Notes: generated from the sequence alone by a model not told the origin. A DNA stretch of 64,000 bases from Streptosporangium sp. NBC_01495 (GCF_036250735.1 NZ_CP109430.1:6076001-6140000); one strand, 5' to 3'. Positions 33,119 to 43,669 are shown, counted from the first letter of the stretch. Translations and numbers: made by a program.

Positions 33119-33898
33119 TCAGGGCTTCGTCAGGGTGACGAGCAGCGCGGGGTGGTCGGTGTACCTCATGGAGATGACGTCGGTACGTTCGAAGCCCATG
33201 CTCGCCGCGAAGACATGCTGCACACTCCCGTCCCCCTTCCTGAAGAAGGGGGCGGAGTTGCAGTTCTGGACGTTCTGCCCGAACAGCGGGGCGTATTTCA
33301 TGTTGAAGTCGCCCGCCAGGAAGGTCGGCCTGGTGGCGGCGCCCCGGTCGCGCAGCATCGCGATGGCCGCCTTGCACTGGGCCATGGCGACGTTCCCGGT
33401 GGTCGACAGGTGGGTGGTGCAGCCGGTCAGGTCGGAGAACTCGGCGCACACGTAGACGCGCCTCTCGCTCCCGCCGTCCTGGGTGGCGTAGACGCCCGAG
33501 AAGCTCGTCGCCCCGGTGGCGCGGAAGATCAGCCCGTTGCCGTACTCGTCGCCGTTGACACAGCGCACCGGCGTGCCGTCGGGCCGCAGCGCCGGGGCGA
33601 ACACCCGGTGGCCGTCCCCCATCGAGGGGGCCAGCTGGGCCAGGTCGTCGCGGCAGATCTCGTTGAGGGTGACGACCTGCGGCTGCCTGGCGGCGATGAT
33701 GTCGCGCGCCTCCTGGATGACGTCGGCCCCGTTGAAGCAGGAGGTGTTGACGCCGCTGTGGCAGAGGTTGAGCTGCAGGACGCGGTAACTCTGCGCGGCG
33801 GACGCGGGGGAAACGATGGTGACGGTCCCGGCCACGGCCAGCAGGACGACGAGGGGAAAGCGGGCGAGAACGCGGAGGCTGGACCACAGAAAGCGCAT
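33119..33898 (-). CDS. Secreted endonuclease/exonuclease/phosphatase-family protein
   Basis: A 259-residue protein with a cleavable signal peptide (hydrophobic core VVLLAVAGTVTIV, likely cleavage after ASA near residue 34). The mature part has the DNase I-like fold motifs: LNLC at the first strand, VVTLNEICRDD with the metal glutamate, FLAGDFNM with the catalytic Asp-Asn and YTDHPALLV with the terminal Asp-His. Six cysteines suggest disulfides. It could be a nuclease, sphingomyelinase or phosphatase. It lies on the opposite strand to its neighbours. Confidence 0.87.
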   Translation of the reverse strand: MRFLWSSLRVLARFPLVVLLAVAGTVTIVSPASAAQSYRVLQLNLCHSGVNTSCFNGADVIQEARDIIAARQPQVVTLNEICRDDLAQLAPSMGDGHRVFAPALRPDGTPVRCVNGDEYGNGLIFRATGATSFSGVYATQDGGSERRVYVCAEFSDLTGCTTHLSTTGNVAMAQCKAAIAMLRDRGAATRPTFLAGDFNMKYAPLFGQNVQNCNSAPFFRKGDGSVQHVFAASMGFERTDVISMRYTDHPALLVTLTKP

Positions 33899-34053
33899 TT
33901 ATCCTCTTATTTCGGATATTCCAGACGCATCAGTTGATCATCCAGGCAGCCTGACGGAGAGCGTCTGGCCTACGCAAGGCTTCGAAGATGAACGGAAACA
34001 GTGGGTCATGAAGCCATGATGACTGATTCTAGATCGTCGACCGCGAGATCTCC

Positions 34054-34221
34054 GTGACTCGCGACGTCCTGCCAGGAGGGGCGGCTCTCCGGCGTTCACA
34101 GCTCCGCTTGGCACAGGGCGACGTTTTGGCGCGGATCGTCAATGAACCGGCGCTCTCCAGCAATGACTTCGGTCCCGCCTTCCACCAGGCTCGGGGGAGT
34201 CGCAAAACCACGGAGGGATGA
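34054..34221 (+). CDS. Possible 55-residue ORF before the small secreted protein
   Basis: The 33899-34223 gap is otherwise empty. From a GTG at 34054 an open frame runs to a TGA at 34219-34221, ending two bases before the ATG at 34224 of the next gene. It reads VTRDVLPGGAALRRSQLRLA and ends GSRKTTEG. It resembles nothing I recognise and may be a remnant or chance ORF; no good ribosome-binding site is present. Confidence 0.2.
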   Translation: MTRDVLPGGAALRRSQLRLAQGDVLARIVNEPALSSNDFGPAFHQARGSRKTTEG

Positions 34222-34223
34222 AC

Positions 34224-34571
34224 ATGAAGTTTCAGCACTCGAGGCCGGGCCGCCTGGCCGTCGTCATCACGGCGGCCGTCGCGCTGGCCGGGCTCGCCCA
34301 GACAGCCGCGCACGCCGCCGGCCCCAACGCCTACCACGGATCCGACAAGGCCTGGACGGACGGCGGAGTCCGGATCTGGGTGGATGACCGCGAGGCGGAC
34401 AACCACGGGGTCCACGCGGAGTACCGCACGCGTAATGGACACACGTACACGATCGGCGACGCGAACGGTTCGGCCGCCCCTGCCGGAACGGAGCTGTCGG
34501 AGGATGGTTCGGTCATCCTGAACTGGCGGGTGTGCGAGGCGACCGAGGGCTGCGGCAGCTGGGCCTACTAG
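34224..34571 (+). CDS. Small secreted protein of unknown function
   Basis: A 115-residue protein with a Sec signal peptide (RPGRLAVVITAAVALAGLAQ, likely cleavage after AHA). The mature part is about 80 residues, rich in Gly, Asp and aromatic residues. Two C-terminal cysteines lie in RVCEATEGCGSWAY, probably a disulfide. GGAGGG lies 6 nt before the ATG at 34224, so that ATG is preferred over the one at 34218, which abuts the ribosome-binding site. No family is recognised. Confidence 0.7.
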   Translation: MKFQHSRPGRLAVVITAAVALAGLAQTAAHAAGPNAYHGSDKAWTDGGVRIWVDDREADNHGVHAEYRTRNGHTYTIGDANGSAAPAGTELSEDGSVILNWRVCEATEGCGSWAY

Positions 34572-34794
34572 ACACCGGCGGTGACCGCGTCATGTGAACG
34601 CCGATGAGATCACTCGGACGGCCGCGCGAAGGCAGGCGTCACCGGCTTCGGGATAGAGCGTCCTTCGCACGTCATCGCGGCGGTTGGGGGACCCTGCCGC
34701 ACAAAGACGAAGGCGCCGGTGGGATCGGCCGGAGGTAGTGGAATCGCCGCCCCTACGCGGCCACACCCACGCGTGGTCCGCTACGGAAAGACCG

Positions 34795-34828
34795 AAGGGC
34801 CGGTACGGCGGATGCCGCACCGGCCCTT
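34795..34828. terminator. Terminator hairpin of the DEAD-box helicase gene
   Basis: AAGGGCCGGT and ACCGGCCCTT form a 10-bp stem with an inner CGGC/GCCG pairing, 29 bp beyond the helicase stop on the minus strand. Confidence 0.75.
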
Positions 34829-34856
34829 CAGGGTCCTACGAGGTGATCAGAGGCGA

Positions 34857-36590
34857 TCAGCGGCCGTAACGGCTGCCGCCACTGCGCGGGGCGGAGCCGC
34901 GGCCGTCGGCGCGGAACTCGCCGCCGCGGAAGCCGCCGCCCTGGCGGTCGCCGCGGAACGGCTCGCGCTCGCCCGCCGGACGCTCGGAGCGGAAGCCGCC
35001 GCCGGCCGGGGCCGGACGGTCGGTGCCCGCACGGAACGGCTCGCGCCGCTCGCCACCGCGGTAGCCACCGGTGGCGGGACGCTCGGAGCGGAAGCCACCG
35101 CCCGCCGGACGCTCGGAACGGTAACCGCCGCCACCGGCCGGGCGCTCGGAGCGGTACTGGCCGCCACCGGAGGCGCCGGTGCCACGGTTGTCGTCACCGA
35201 AGGAACGCTCGCGGGGCGGCTGGCCCTCGCCCGTGCCGTGGGCGGGACGGTCGGAGCGGAAGCGGCGCGGGCCACGCCCGCCGCCGCCACCGTTGCCGCC
35301 GAAGCCGCCACGGCCCTGACGCTGCTTGGCGGCCGGCGCCGAGGGCTCCCAGACCGGGATCGGCTCGCCGCTGGGCGTACGCGCGCCGGCGACCTCTCCC
35401 AGGCGCGGGTGGCCCGGGGTGGCCTTGATGCGGAACGGCTTGATGCCCGCGCGGCGGGTCATCGCGTCGGTGGAGCGGCGCTCGTTGGGGAGCACCAGCG
35501 TCATGACGGTGCCCTTCTCCCCGGCGCGAGCGGTACGGCCACCGCGGTGCAGGTAGCTCTTGTGGTCCTGGGGCGGGTCGACGTGCAGCACGAGGCTGAT
35601 GTTGTCGACGTGGATGCCGCGGGCCGCGACGTCCGTGCAGACCAGGACGTTGATCGTGCCTTCCTTGAACTCGGCCAGGATGCGGGTGCGCTGGTTCTGG
35701 CGCTTGCCGCCGTGCAGGCCGCCTGCGCGGATGCCGACCTGGGCGAGCTGCTTACACAGCCGGTCGACCCCGTGCTGGGTGCGCACGAAGATGATGGTCC
35801 GGCCCTCGCGGTTGGCGATCTCGGCGGTCACCGGGAACTTGTCGTCGCGGTGCACCTCCAGCACGTGGTGCTCCATGGTGTCGACCGAGGAGGCGGCCGG
35901 GGACATGGAGTGGGTCACCGGGTTGGTGAGGAAGCGGCGGACCAGCTTGTCGACGTCGCCGTCGAGGGTGGCGGAGAACAGCAGGCGCTGGCTGTCGCCG
36001 GGGGTCTGCTGCAGGATCGCGCTGACGACCGGGAAGAAGCCGAGGTCGCACATGTGGTCGGCCTCGTCGAGGATCGTCACCTGGACCTCGTCCAGCATGC
36101 ACTCACCCTGCTGCATGAGGTCGGTCAGGCGGCCCGGCGTGGCCACGACGACCTCGACGCCGCGGCGCAGCGCCTCGATCTGGCGGCCCATGGACATGCC
36201 GCCGACGACGGTCTTCATCCGCAGCGACAGGCCGCGGCCGAGCGGCTCGAGCGCGTCGGTCACCTGCATGGCGAGCTCGCGGGTCGGGACCAGGATGACG
36301 GCCAGGGGGTGGCCCGGACGGGCCTTGGCGCCGGCGATGAGGGTCATCATGGGCAGGCCGAAGGCGAGCGTCTTGCCGGAGCCGGTCTGGCCGCGGCCGA
36401 GGACGTCGTGACCGGCGAGAATGTCGGGGATCGTGGCCCGCTGGATCGGGAAGGGACTGTCGATGCCCGAACGGGAGAGACCGGTCACCAGCGGCTTCGG
36501 CAGGCCGAGGAGCGTGAACTCGGACGGACCTGCGGGGGCCTGGGAGATCTCGGTGATGTCGGTGATTTCGGGCAGAACAGCGTCAAGCAT
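34857..36590 (-). CDS. DEAD-box RNA helicase with Arg/Gly-rich tail
   Basis: A 577-residue ATP-dependent RNA helicase. Core motifs are in order: Q-motif region PFPIQRATIP, Walker A GQTGSGKT, PTRELAMQV, ATPGRL, DEAD (LDEADHMCDLGF), SAT and HRGGRTARAG (HRxGRxGR variant). After residue 420 a disordered RNA-binding tail repeats RSERPAGGG-type units (YRSERPAGGGG, YRSERPAGGG, FRSERPATGG). This suits roles in cold adaptation, ribosome assembly or mRNA decay. The ATG at 36590 is used; a GTG two codons upstream is possible. A long leader with a hairpin precedes it. Confidence 0.93.
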   Translation of the reverse strand: MLDAVLPEITDITEISQAPAGPSEFTLLGLPKPLVTGLSRSGIDSPFPIQRATIPDILAGHDVLGRGQTGSGKTLAFGLPMMTLIAGAKARPGHPLAVILVPTRELAMQVTDALEPLGRGLSLRMKTVVGGMSMGRQIEALRRGVEVVVATPGRLTDLMQQGECMLDEVQVTILDEADHMCDLGFFPVVSAILQQTPGDSQRLLFSATLDGDVDKLVRRFLTNPVTHSMSPAASSVDTMEHHVLEVHRDDKFPVTAEIANREGRTIIFVRTQHGVDRLCKQLAQVGIRAGGLHGGKRQNQRTRILAEFKEGTINVLVCTDVAARGIHVDNISLVLHVDPPQDHKSYLHRGGRTARAGEKGTVMTLVLPNERRSTDAMTRRAGIKPFRIKATPGHPRLGEVAGARTPSGEPIPVWEPSAPAAKQRQGRGGFGGNGGGGGRGPRRFRSDRPAHGTGEGQPPRERSFGDDNRGTGASGGGQYRSERPAGGGGYRSERPAGGGFRSERPATGGYRGGERREPFRAGTDRPAPAGGGFRSERPAGEREPFRGDRQGGGFRGGEFRADGRGSAPRSGGSRYGR

Positions 36591-36909
36591 GGTCACGAAG
36601 ACTCGTGCCTTTCGATAGAAGAACGGGGCACGTCACTTCTGCGAAAGGACGAGCCTGGAACGCACGGCCTGAGGCCGCGCTGGATCAACGCCCACATGGG
36701 GGCGGTAGTGCGGTGCAAGTCGAGGCGCACCGCACGGGGCGGGTCTAGCTTACCCGCACGCAGTCAAACCACGATCAAGCATACCCGGCGTTCGCAGTGC
36801 CGGGTTCGGTCGGGGCGTCCGGCATCAGCCGGTCGCTTGTCCGTCGGTTGGAGTCAACACTCCCGGCCGGGCTTTTCTTCCCGGCCTCGGAAATCCTCTC
36901 ACACAATTG
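36591..36909. other. Leader and promoter region of the DEAD-box helicase
   Basis: No gene is seen. GTGCGGTGC (36708-36716) and GCACCGCAC (36727-36735) form a perfect 9-bp hairpin about 120 nt upstream of the helicase start, in what is probably its 5' untranslated region. A CCCGGCCGGGCTTTT element near 36870 resembles a small terminator. Long structured leaders are common for cold-shock helicases. Confidence 0.5.
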
Positions 36910-36944
36910 GGTACGGCCCGAACCCCGGGGGTGCGAGCCGTACC
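36910..36944. terminator. Terminator at the end of the suf operon
   Basis: GGTACGGC (36910-36917) pairs with GCCGTACC (36937-36944), with further CCCC/GGGG pairing inside, 13 bp after the last suf gene. Confidence 0.8.
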
Positions 36945-36956
36945 GGAAAGCACTTC

Positions 36957-37340
36957 TCAGACGTTGAAACCCAGCATCCTGAGCTGCTCGCGTCCCTCGT
37001 CAGTGATCTTGTCCGGGCCCCACGGCGGGAGCCACACCCAGTTGATCTTCACGTCGGAGACCATGCCCTCCAGGGCCGAGTGCGCCTGGTCCTCGATGAC
37101 GTCGGTCAGCGGGCAGGCCGCGCTGGTCAGCGTCATGTCGATGGTGGCGACCGGCAGGGCACCGCCCTCGGCCCCCTCGGCGGCCTCGGCCGCGTCCAGG
37201 TGAAGCCCGTAGATCAGGCCCAGGTCGACGACGTTGATGCCGAGCTCGGGGTCCACGACGTCCTTGAGGGCCTCCATGACCTCGTCATGGGTGGTGTCCC
37301 CGTCGTACGCCGTGGTGGGGGTCTCAACAGCCTTGCTCAT
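36957..37340 (-). CDS. SufT/MIP18-like metal-sulfur cluster assembly factor
   Basis: A 127-residue protein of the DUF59/MIP18 family, which helps deliver or mature Fe-S clusters. Hallmarks are VVDPELGINVVDLGLIYGL, TLTSAACPLTDVIEDQAHSA with the conserved cysteine, and WGPDKITDEGREQLRMLGF. It is the last gene of the suf operon and overlaps the sufU stop by 4 bp (ATGA), indicating translational coupling. Its closest role models are bacterial SufT and PaaD-related proteins. Confidence 0.92.
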   Translation of the reverse strand: MSKAVETPTTAYDGDTTHDEVMEALKDVVDPELGINVVDLGLIYGLHLDAAEAAEGAEGGALPVATIDMTLTSAACPLTDVIEDQAHSALEGMVSDVKINWVWLPPWGPDKITDEGREQLRMLGFNV

Positions 37341-37774
37341 TTGGTGCTCCTCACGACCGCGTCCTTGTAGGCCATCCACGCCAGTAGCGCGCACTTCACC
37401 CGGGCGGGGAACTTGGCGACCCCGGCGAAGGCGACGGCGTCGCCCAGCACGTCCTCGTCCGCCTCGACCTTCCCCCTGCCCTGCATGAGCCGGGTGAACT
37501 CGTCCACGATGCCGAGGGTGTCGTGGACGGTCGAGCCGGTGGCCAGCTCGTGCAGCACGGAGGCCGCGGCCTGGCTGATGGAACAGCCCTGCCCGTCGTA
37601 GGAGACGTCCTCGACCTTGCCGCCGTCGCCCAGTTTCACACGCATGGTGATCTCGTCACCACACGTCGGGTTCACGTGGTGGACCTCGGCGTCGTACGGA
37701 TCGCGGAGCCCCCTCCCCTGCGGGTGCTTGTAGTGCTCCAGGATCAGCTCCTGGTACATGGACTCGGCGATCAT
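37337..37774 (-). CDS. sufU: SufU Fe-S assembly sulfurtransferase/scaffold
   Basis: A 145-residue IscU-like protein of the SufU type. The zinc/cluster ligands are visible in VNPTCGDEITMRV, GQGCSISQAAASVL and VKCALLAWMAYKDAV. SufU takes sulfur from SufS and passes it to the SufBCD scaffold. It lies 118 bp after sufS and overlaps the following SufT-like gene, all on the minus strand. Confidence 0.95.
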   Translation of the reverse strand: MIAESMYQELILEHYKHPQGRGLRDPYDAEVHHVNPTCGDEITMRVKLGDGGKVEDVSYDGQGCSISQAAASVLHELATGSTVHDTLGIVDEFTRLMQGRGKVEADEDVLGDAVAFAGVAKFPARVKCALLAWMAYKDAVVRSTK

Positions 37775-37892
37775 AGGGTCGTGCTCACCTTCTCGTTCGC
37801 TGCGCCGTGCGCTCGTGCATCGCCGGGCGCCGTGCGGCGGGCGTCTCCCGCCCGCCGTTCGCCCGTCCGCCGGCTCGACTGCTCGGGCATGG

Positions 37893-39151
37893 CTAGGCGA
37901 ACACCTTCCGCACGTGGTGGAGGCCGCGGACCAGGGCGTCGATCTCGGCCGGTGTGTTGTAGAGGTAGAAGGACGCCCGCGTGGTCGCGGGAATCCCGAA
38001 TCTCAGATGGAGCGGGCGGGCGCAGTGGTGTCCCACGCGCACGGCCACCCCGAAGTTGTCATCCAGGATCTGCCCGACGTCGTGCGGGTGAATCCCCTCG
38101 AGGGTGAAGGAGACCGTGCCGCCCCGGTCGGCGAGGTCCAGCGGGCCGATCACCCGCAGCCCCGGGATCTCCCCCAGGGCGCCGAGCGTGTACGCGGTGA
38201 GCTCGCGCTCGTGGCGCACGACGGCGTCCATCCCGATCTCGGACAGGTAGTCGACCGCGGCGCCGAGGCCGATGGCCTCGACGATCGGCGGGGTGCCCGC
38301 CTCGAACTTGTGCGGCGCGGGCGCGTAGGTCGAGTGGTCCATCCAGACCGCCTCGATCATCTCACCGCCGCCCAGGAACGGGGGCATCGCCTCGAGCAGC
38401 TCGCCGCGGGCCCACAGCACGCCGATCCCCGAGGGGCCGACGACCTTGTGACCGGTGAAGGCCAGGAAGTCGACGCCCAGCGCGGCCACGTCCACCTTCT
38501 GGTGGGGCACCGACTGGGAGGCGTCGAGCATCATCAGCGCGCCGACCTCGCGGACCCTGGCGAGCACCGGGGCGACCGGGTTGACCGTGCCCAGCACGTT
38601 CGACTGGTGCACGATCGAGACGATCTTCGTGCGCTCGGTGACGAGCTCGGCGAGGTCGGACAGGTCCAGGCGTCCCTCGTCGGTGACGGAGAACCACCGC
38701 AGCGTCGCGCCGGTGCGCTGCGCGAGCATCTGCCACGGCACGATGTTGGAGTGGTGCTCCATCTCGGAGATGACGATCTCGTCGCCGGGGCCGAGCCGGA
38801 AGCGGGGGTCCTCGCCGATGGGGTTGCCGAAGGCGTACGCCACCAGGTTGAGCGCCTCGGAGGCGTTCTTGGTGAAGACGACCTCGTCGCGGTCGGGCGC
38901 GCCGATGAAGGCGGCGACCTTGTCGCGGGCGTTCTCGTACGCCTCGGTGGACTCCGCGCCCAGCACGTGCATGGCGCGGCCGACGTTGCTGTAGTGCATC
39001 GTCATGTGCTCGCGCATCACCTCGACCACCTGGGCCGGCTTCTGCGCGGAGTTGCCCGAGTCGAGATAGATCAGCGGCCTGCCGCCGGGAAGCTCGCGGG
39101 AGAGGACCGGGAAGTCCTTCCTGATCCTCTCCACGTCAAGGCCGGTCTCCA

Positions 39152-39152
<1 letters not shown>
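37893..39152 (-). CDS. sufS: Cysteine desulfurase SufS
   Basis: A 419-residue PLP enzyme that takes sulfur from cysteine for Fe-S cluster assembly. The PLP lysine is in FTGHKVVGPSGIGVLW and the catalytic cysteine in GHHCARPLHLRFGI. SGNSAQKP and the N-terminal IRKDFPVLSRE are typical of group II (SufS) desulfurases. Its ATG overlaps the sufC stop by one base (TGATG), so the two are translationally coupled. SufU encoded downstream is the expected partner. Confidence 0.96.
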
Positions 39153-39922
<770 letters not shown>

Positions 39923-39923
39923 T

Positions 39924-40241
39924 TTATGACTCCTTCGAGAGCGAGACGAGGACGTCATCGCCGTCGATCTTTACTCGGTATACGGGAACGGGCTTGTTGG
40001 CGGGCGGGCCGGTGGGCTTGCCCGAGCGCAGGTCGAAGCACGAGCCGTGCAGCCAGCACTCCAGGGTGCCGTCGTAGACCTCCCCCTCGCTGAGTTTCAC
40101 CTCGGCGTGGGAGCAGACGTCGTGCAGCGCGAAGACCTCCTCGCCCTGGCGGACCAGGGCGATGGGGGTGTCGCCTACCTCAATGCCGACCACACCCTCG
40201 TCGGGGATGTCGGCGAGCTTGCAGACCTTCTCGAACGTCAC
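39924..40241 (-). CDS. Rieske [2Fe-2S] ferredoxin in the suf operon
   Basis: A 105-residue non-heme Rieske protein. Ligand boxes are CSH in [14 protein letters not shown] and CxxH in [15 protein letters not shown]. Such a small Rieske protein inserted between sufD and sufC is a known actinobacterial arrangement and may supply electrons during cluster assembly. Its GTG start overlaps the sufD stop as GTGA. Confidence 0.95.
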   Translation of the reverse strand: MTFEKVCKLADIPDEGVVGIEVGDTPIALVRQGEEVFALHDVCSHAEVKLSEGEVYDGTLECWLHGSCFDLRSGKPTGPPANKPVPVYRVKIDGDDVLVSLSKES

Positions 40242-41359
40242 TTCTCAAGCTCCGCCTCGACCCGGGCGAGCACCCGCTCGCGAAGCTCGGGAACCTCGAT
40301 CTTCTCCAGCAGCTGCGCGAAGAAGCCCTTGACGACGAGACGGCGGGCGTCGTCGTGGGGGATGCCCCTGGCCTGGAGGTAGAAGATGTGCTCGTCGTCG
40401 AGACGGCCCGAGGCGCTGGCGTGACCCGCCCCGGCGACCTCGCCGGTGAGGATCTCCAGGTTGGGCACCGAGTCGGCGCGGGCGCCGTCGGTGAGCAGCA
40501 GGTTGCGGTTGAGCTCGTAGGTGTCGGTGCCCTCGGCCTCGACGCGGATGATGACGTCGCCGATCCAGACCGCGTGGGCGTCCTGGCCCTGCAGCGCGCC
40601 TCGGTAGTCGACGTTGCTCCGGCAGTCGGGCCTGGAGTGGTCGACGAGCAGGCGGTGCTCCAGGTGCTGGCCGGCGTCGACGAAGTAGAGGCCGTTCAGC
40701 TCGGCGTCGCCGCCGGGGCCGTCGTAGGAGACCGACGGGGACAGCCTGACCAGGTCGCCGCCGAGGGTGACCACGAAGCCGCGGAAGGTCGCGTCCTTGG
40801 CCAGCAGGGCGTGGTGGTGGGAGACGTGCACGGCGTCGTCGGCCCAGTCCTGCAGGCTGACGACCTTGAGCGTGGCGCCCTCGCCCACGACGAACTCGAC
40901 GTTGTCGGCGTAGACGGCACTGCCCTGGTGGTCGAGGACGACCACGGCCTCGGCCATCGGCTCCAGCTTCACGACCGTGTGGCCGTACGCGGCGCCCTGG
41001 CCGGACCCGGTGAGGGTGATCAGGGTCGGCTTGGACGCGACGACCTCGCGCGGGACCGTGACCACGGTGGCCTTCTCGAAGGAGGCGTAGGCCTGGGCGC
41101 TGACCCGGTCGGCGGGCACGTAGGCCCTGCCGACCCGCTGGTCGTCGCGGCCGACGGTCTCCACGGTGACCTCGGGGGCGGCGTCGACGTGCACGACGAC
41201 GTTCGCGGAGGCCGCGACGCCCTCGTGCAGGCCCTTGAGCCGGGAGAGCGGGGTGAAGCGCCACTCCTCCTCCCGGCCGGTCGGTACCTCGAAGTCGGCC
41301 ACGTCGTACGAGGCCTTCTCGTGGAGGGTCGACAGGGGTTTTCCGGTGTCGAGACCCAT
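40238..41359 (-). CDS. sufD: SufD scaffold subunit
   Basis: A 373-residue member of the SufB/SufD beta-helix family. It starts [20 protein letters not shown] with the typical REEEWRFTPL motif, and ends with DDEHIFYLQARGIPHDDARR, then LVVKGFFAQLLEKI, shared with SufB. With SufB and SufC it forms the Fe-S assembly scaffold. The ATG overlaps the sufB stop by one base. Confidence 0.95.
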   Translation of the reverse strand: MGLDTGKPLSTLHEKASYDVADFEVPTGREEEWRFTPLSRLKGLHEGVAASANVVVHVDAAPEVTVETVGRDDQRVGRAYVPADRVSAQAYASFEKATVVTVPREVVASKPTLITLTGSGQGAAYGHTVVKLEPMAEAVVVLDHQGSAVYADNVEFVVGEGATLKVVSLQDWADDAVHVSHHHALLAKDATFRGFVVTLGGDLVRLSPSVSYDGPGGDAELNGLYFVDAGQHLEHRLLVDHSRPDCRSNVDYRGALQGQDAHAVWIGDVIIRVEAEGTDTYELNRNLLLTDGARADSVPNLEILTGEVAGAGHASASGRLDDEHIFYLQARGIPHDDARRLVVKGFFAQLLEKIEVPELRERVLARVEAELEK

Positions 41360-42771
41360 CAGCCGACGGCTCCTTCCATCTGCAGCTCGATCAGGCGGTT
41401 CAGCTCCAGGGCGTACTCCATCGGGAGCTCGCGGGCGATCGGCTCGACGAAGCCCCGGACGATCATCGCCATCGCCTCGTCCTCGCCCATGCCACGGCTC
41501 ATCAGGTAGAAGAGCTGGTCGTCGGAGACCTTGGAGACGGTGGCCTCGTGCCCCATGGAGACGTCGTCCTCACGCACGTCCACGTAGGGGTAGGTGTCGG
41601 AGCGGCTGATCTGGTCGACGAGGAGCGCGTCGCACTTGACGGTGCTGGCGCTGCCGTGAGCGCCCTCCTCGATCTGGACCAGGCCGCGGTAGGAGGTGCG
41701 TCCGCCGCCGCGGGCGACGGACTTGGAGATCACCGAGGAGCTGGTGTTCGGCGCGAGGTGCACCATCTTGGCCCCGGCGTCCTGGTGCTGGCCCTCACCG
41801 GCGAAGGCGACGCTGAGGGTCTCGCCCTTGGCGTACTCACCCATGAGGTAGACGGCCGGGTACTTCATGGTGACCTTGGAGCCGATGTTGCCGTCGACCC
41901 ACTCCATGGTCGCGCCCTCGTACGCCACGGCGCGCTTGGTGACCAGGTTGTAGACGTTGTTCGACCAGTTCTGGATGGTCGTGTAGCGGCAGCGCGCGCC
42001 CTTCTTCACGATGATCTCCACGACCGCGCTGTGCAGCGAGTCGGAGGAGTAGATCGGCGCGGTGCAGCCCTCGACGTAGTGGACGTAGGAGTTCTCGTCC
42101 ACGACGATCAGGGTCCGCTCGAACTGGCCCATGTTCTCGGTGTTGATCCGGAAGTAGGCCTGGAGCGGGATCTCCACGTTGACGTTCGGCGGCACGTAGA
42201 TGAAGCTGCCGCCGCTCCAGGTGGCCGTGTTCAGCGCGGCGAACTTGTTGTCGCCGACCGGGATCACGGTCCCGAAGTACTCCTTGAAGATCTCCTCGTG
42301 CTCCCTGAGGGCGGTGTCGGTGTCGACGAAGATGACACCCTTCTCCTCAAGGTCCTCACGGATCTTGTGGTAGACGACCTCGGACTCGTACTGGGCGGCG
42401 ACGCCGGCGACCAGGCGCTGCTTCTCCGCCTCGGGGATGCCGAGCCTGTCGTAGGTGTTCTTGATGTCGTCGGGCAGGTCCTCCCAGGAGGCGGCCTGCT
42501 TCTCCGTCGAGCGCACGAAGTACTTGATGTTGTCGAAGTCGATCCCGCTGAGGTCGGAACCCCAGTTGGGCATGGGCTTCTTACCGAAAAGGCGCAGCCC
42601 CTTCAGACGAAGGTCCAGCATCCACTCCGGCTCGCTCTTCAGCGCGGAGATGTTGCGGACGACCTCTTCGGACAGGCCACGCCGGGCCGTCGCTCCCGCG
42701 GCGTCCGAGTCGGCCCAGCCGAACTTGTAATTCCCGAGGCCTTCCAGCTCCGGGCGGTCGGTGACAGTCAC
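41359..42771 (-). CDS. sufB: SufB scaffold subunit
   Basis: A 470-residue protein, the main scaffold on which Fe-S clusters are built with SufC and SufD. Diagnostic segments are [20 protein letters not shown] near the start, [37 protein letters not shown] and [20 protein letters not shown]. The GTG start at 42771 has AAGGAG 8 nt upstream and overlaps the sufR stop as GTGA, coupling it to the regulator. Confidence 0.97.
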   Translation of the reverse strand: MTVTDRPELEGLGNYKFGWADSDAAGATARRGLSEEVVRNISALKSEPEWMLDLRLKGLRLFGKKPMPNWGSDLSGIDFDNIKYFVRSTEKQAASWEDLPDDIKNTYDRLGIPEAEKQRLVAGVAAQYESEVVYHKIREDLEEKGVIFVDTDTALREHEEIFKEYFGTVIPVGDNKFAALNTATWSGGSFIYVPPNVNVEIPLQAYFRINTENMGQFERTLIVVDENSYVHYVEGCTAPIYSSDSLHSAVVEIIVKKGARCRYTTIQNWSNNVYNLVTKRAVAYEGATMEWVDGNIGSKVTMKYPAVYLMGEYAKGETLSVAFAGEGQHQDAGAKMVHLAPNTSSSVISKSVARGGGRTSYRGLVQIEEGAHGSASTVKCDALLVDQISRSDTYPYVDVREDDVSMGHEATVSKVSDDQLFYLMSRGMGEDEAMAMIVRGFVEPIARELPMEYALELNRLIELQMEGAVG

Positions 42772-43577
42772 CTTCCGGTCTCCTTGCTCGATGTGTCGAT
42801 CGTTTCGTGGATTGCCGGTGATTGCGCCGGATCGGGTGCCGGGGAGCCCGTCGCGCGCTCCCTCGTGCCCGGCCCGGGGGTCCTGTGGGGACTGACGTGC
42901 GTGGTGCACACGCCGTCGCCGTGGGCGATGGTCGCGAGCCGCTGCACGGGGGTGCCGAGGATGCGCGCGAACGCCTCCGTCTCGGCCTCGCACAGCTGCG
43001 GGAACTCCGCGGCCACGTGCGCCACCGGGCAGTGGTGCTGGCACAGCTGCTCGCCGCCGAGGCTGGCCTTGCTCGCCGAGGCGGCGTAGCCGTCGGCCGA
43101 CAGCGCCTCGGCCAGGACGCGGACCCGCTGGTCGGCGGGGACCTCGCTCATCTTCGGCGCCAGGCGGTCGACCAGGCCGGCCACCTGTGAGCGGGCGAAC
43201 TCGGCCACGGCCTCCTCGCCCACGCGCTCGGCCAGGAAGCGCAGCGCGCTCCCGGCGAGGCCGTCGTAGGCGTGCTCGAAGGCGCTGCGTCCCGCGTCGG
43301 TTATCGCGAACAGCTTGGCCGGTCGCCCGCGCCCGCGCTGGCCTCGCGGCCTGGCGGTGCGGGCCTCGGCCATCCCCTCGGCCAGCAGGGCGTCGAGGTG
43401 CCTGCGGACGGCCGCGGGGGTGAGGCCGAGCCGCTCGCCGAGGGCGGCGGCGGTGATGGGCCCGTGCTCCAGGATGAGCCGGGCGACACGCGCTCGCGTG
43501 CTGCGCTCGGCGGACACGCCGGAGGGCCGCGCGGCGGCGGTTCCCTCGGTGCCCTGCATCCCGGTCACGTATTTCAC
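42768..43577 (-). CDS. sufR: SufR, Fe-S-sensing repressor of the suf operon
   Basis: A 269-residue winged-helix regulator. The N-terminal HTH is [20 protein letters not shown] through [15 protein letters not shown]. The C-terminal part carries cysteines in [20 protein letters not shown] and GDGVCTTHV, the expected ligands of a [4Fe-4S] cluster. SufR represses suf when its cluster is intact and releases it under iron limitation or oxidative stress. The GTG at 43577 is taken as the start because a -10-like CACACT ends 7 bp before it; an ATG at 43559 is an alternative. It is the first gene of the operon. Confidence 0.9.
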   Translation of the reverse strand: MKYVTGMQGTEGTAAARPSGVSAERSTRARVARLILEHGPITAAALGERLGLTPAAVRRHLDALLAEGMAEARTARPRGQRGRGRPAKLFAITDAGRSAFEHAYDGLAGSALRFLAERVGEEAVAEFARSQVAGLVDRLAPKMSEVPADQRVRVLAEALSADGYAASASKASLGGEQLCQHHCPVAHVAAEFPQLCEAETEAFARILGTPVQRLATIAHGDGVCTTHVSPHRTPGPGTRERATGSPAPDPAQSPAIHETIDTSSKETGR

Positions 43578-43613
43578 AACATCAGTGTGCCGTAATTGCT
43601 TCCTCAGTTACAA
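43574..43613 (-). promoter_or_regulatory. suf promoter with overlapping SufR operator
   Basis: On the minus strand TTGTAA (43613-43608), an 18-bp spacer and CACACT (43589-43584) form a promoter whose start point would fall at the sufR GTG, giving a leaderless mRNA. ACACT-N5-TGTGA (43588-43574) matches the mycobacterial SufR operator pattern as I recall it, and covers the -10 element and start codon. Confidence 0.75.
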
Positions 43614-43650
43614 ACCCGATGTCCGGCCGTCCGGAATGTGGTTCGTCACG

Positions 43651-43669
43651 CAGGTAAGCCTTACCTAAG
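43651..43669. promoter_or_regulatory. Iron-box-like inverted repeat upstream of sufR
   Basis: AGGTAAG-C-CTTACCT (43652-43666), extended to CTTAGGTAAGGCTTACCTG on the minus strand, resembles the DtxR/IdeR consensus. It lies about 75-90 bp upstream of sufR and overlaps the stop of the efflux gene. Confidence 0.7.

Noticed and set aside
36742-36767. Helicase promoter TTGACT/TAGACC
   Set aside because: The spacer between the two hexamers is only 14 bp, too short for a standard sigma-70-type promoter.
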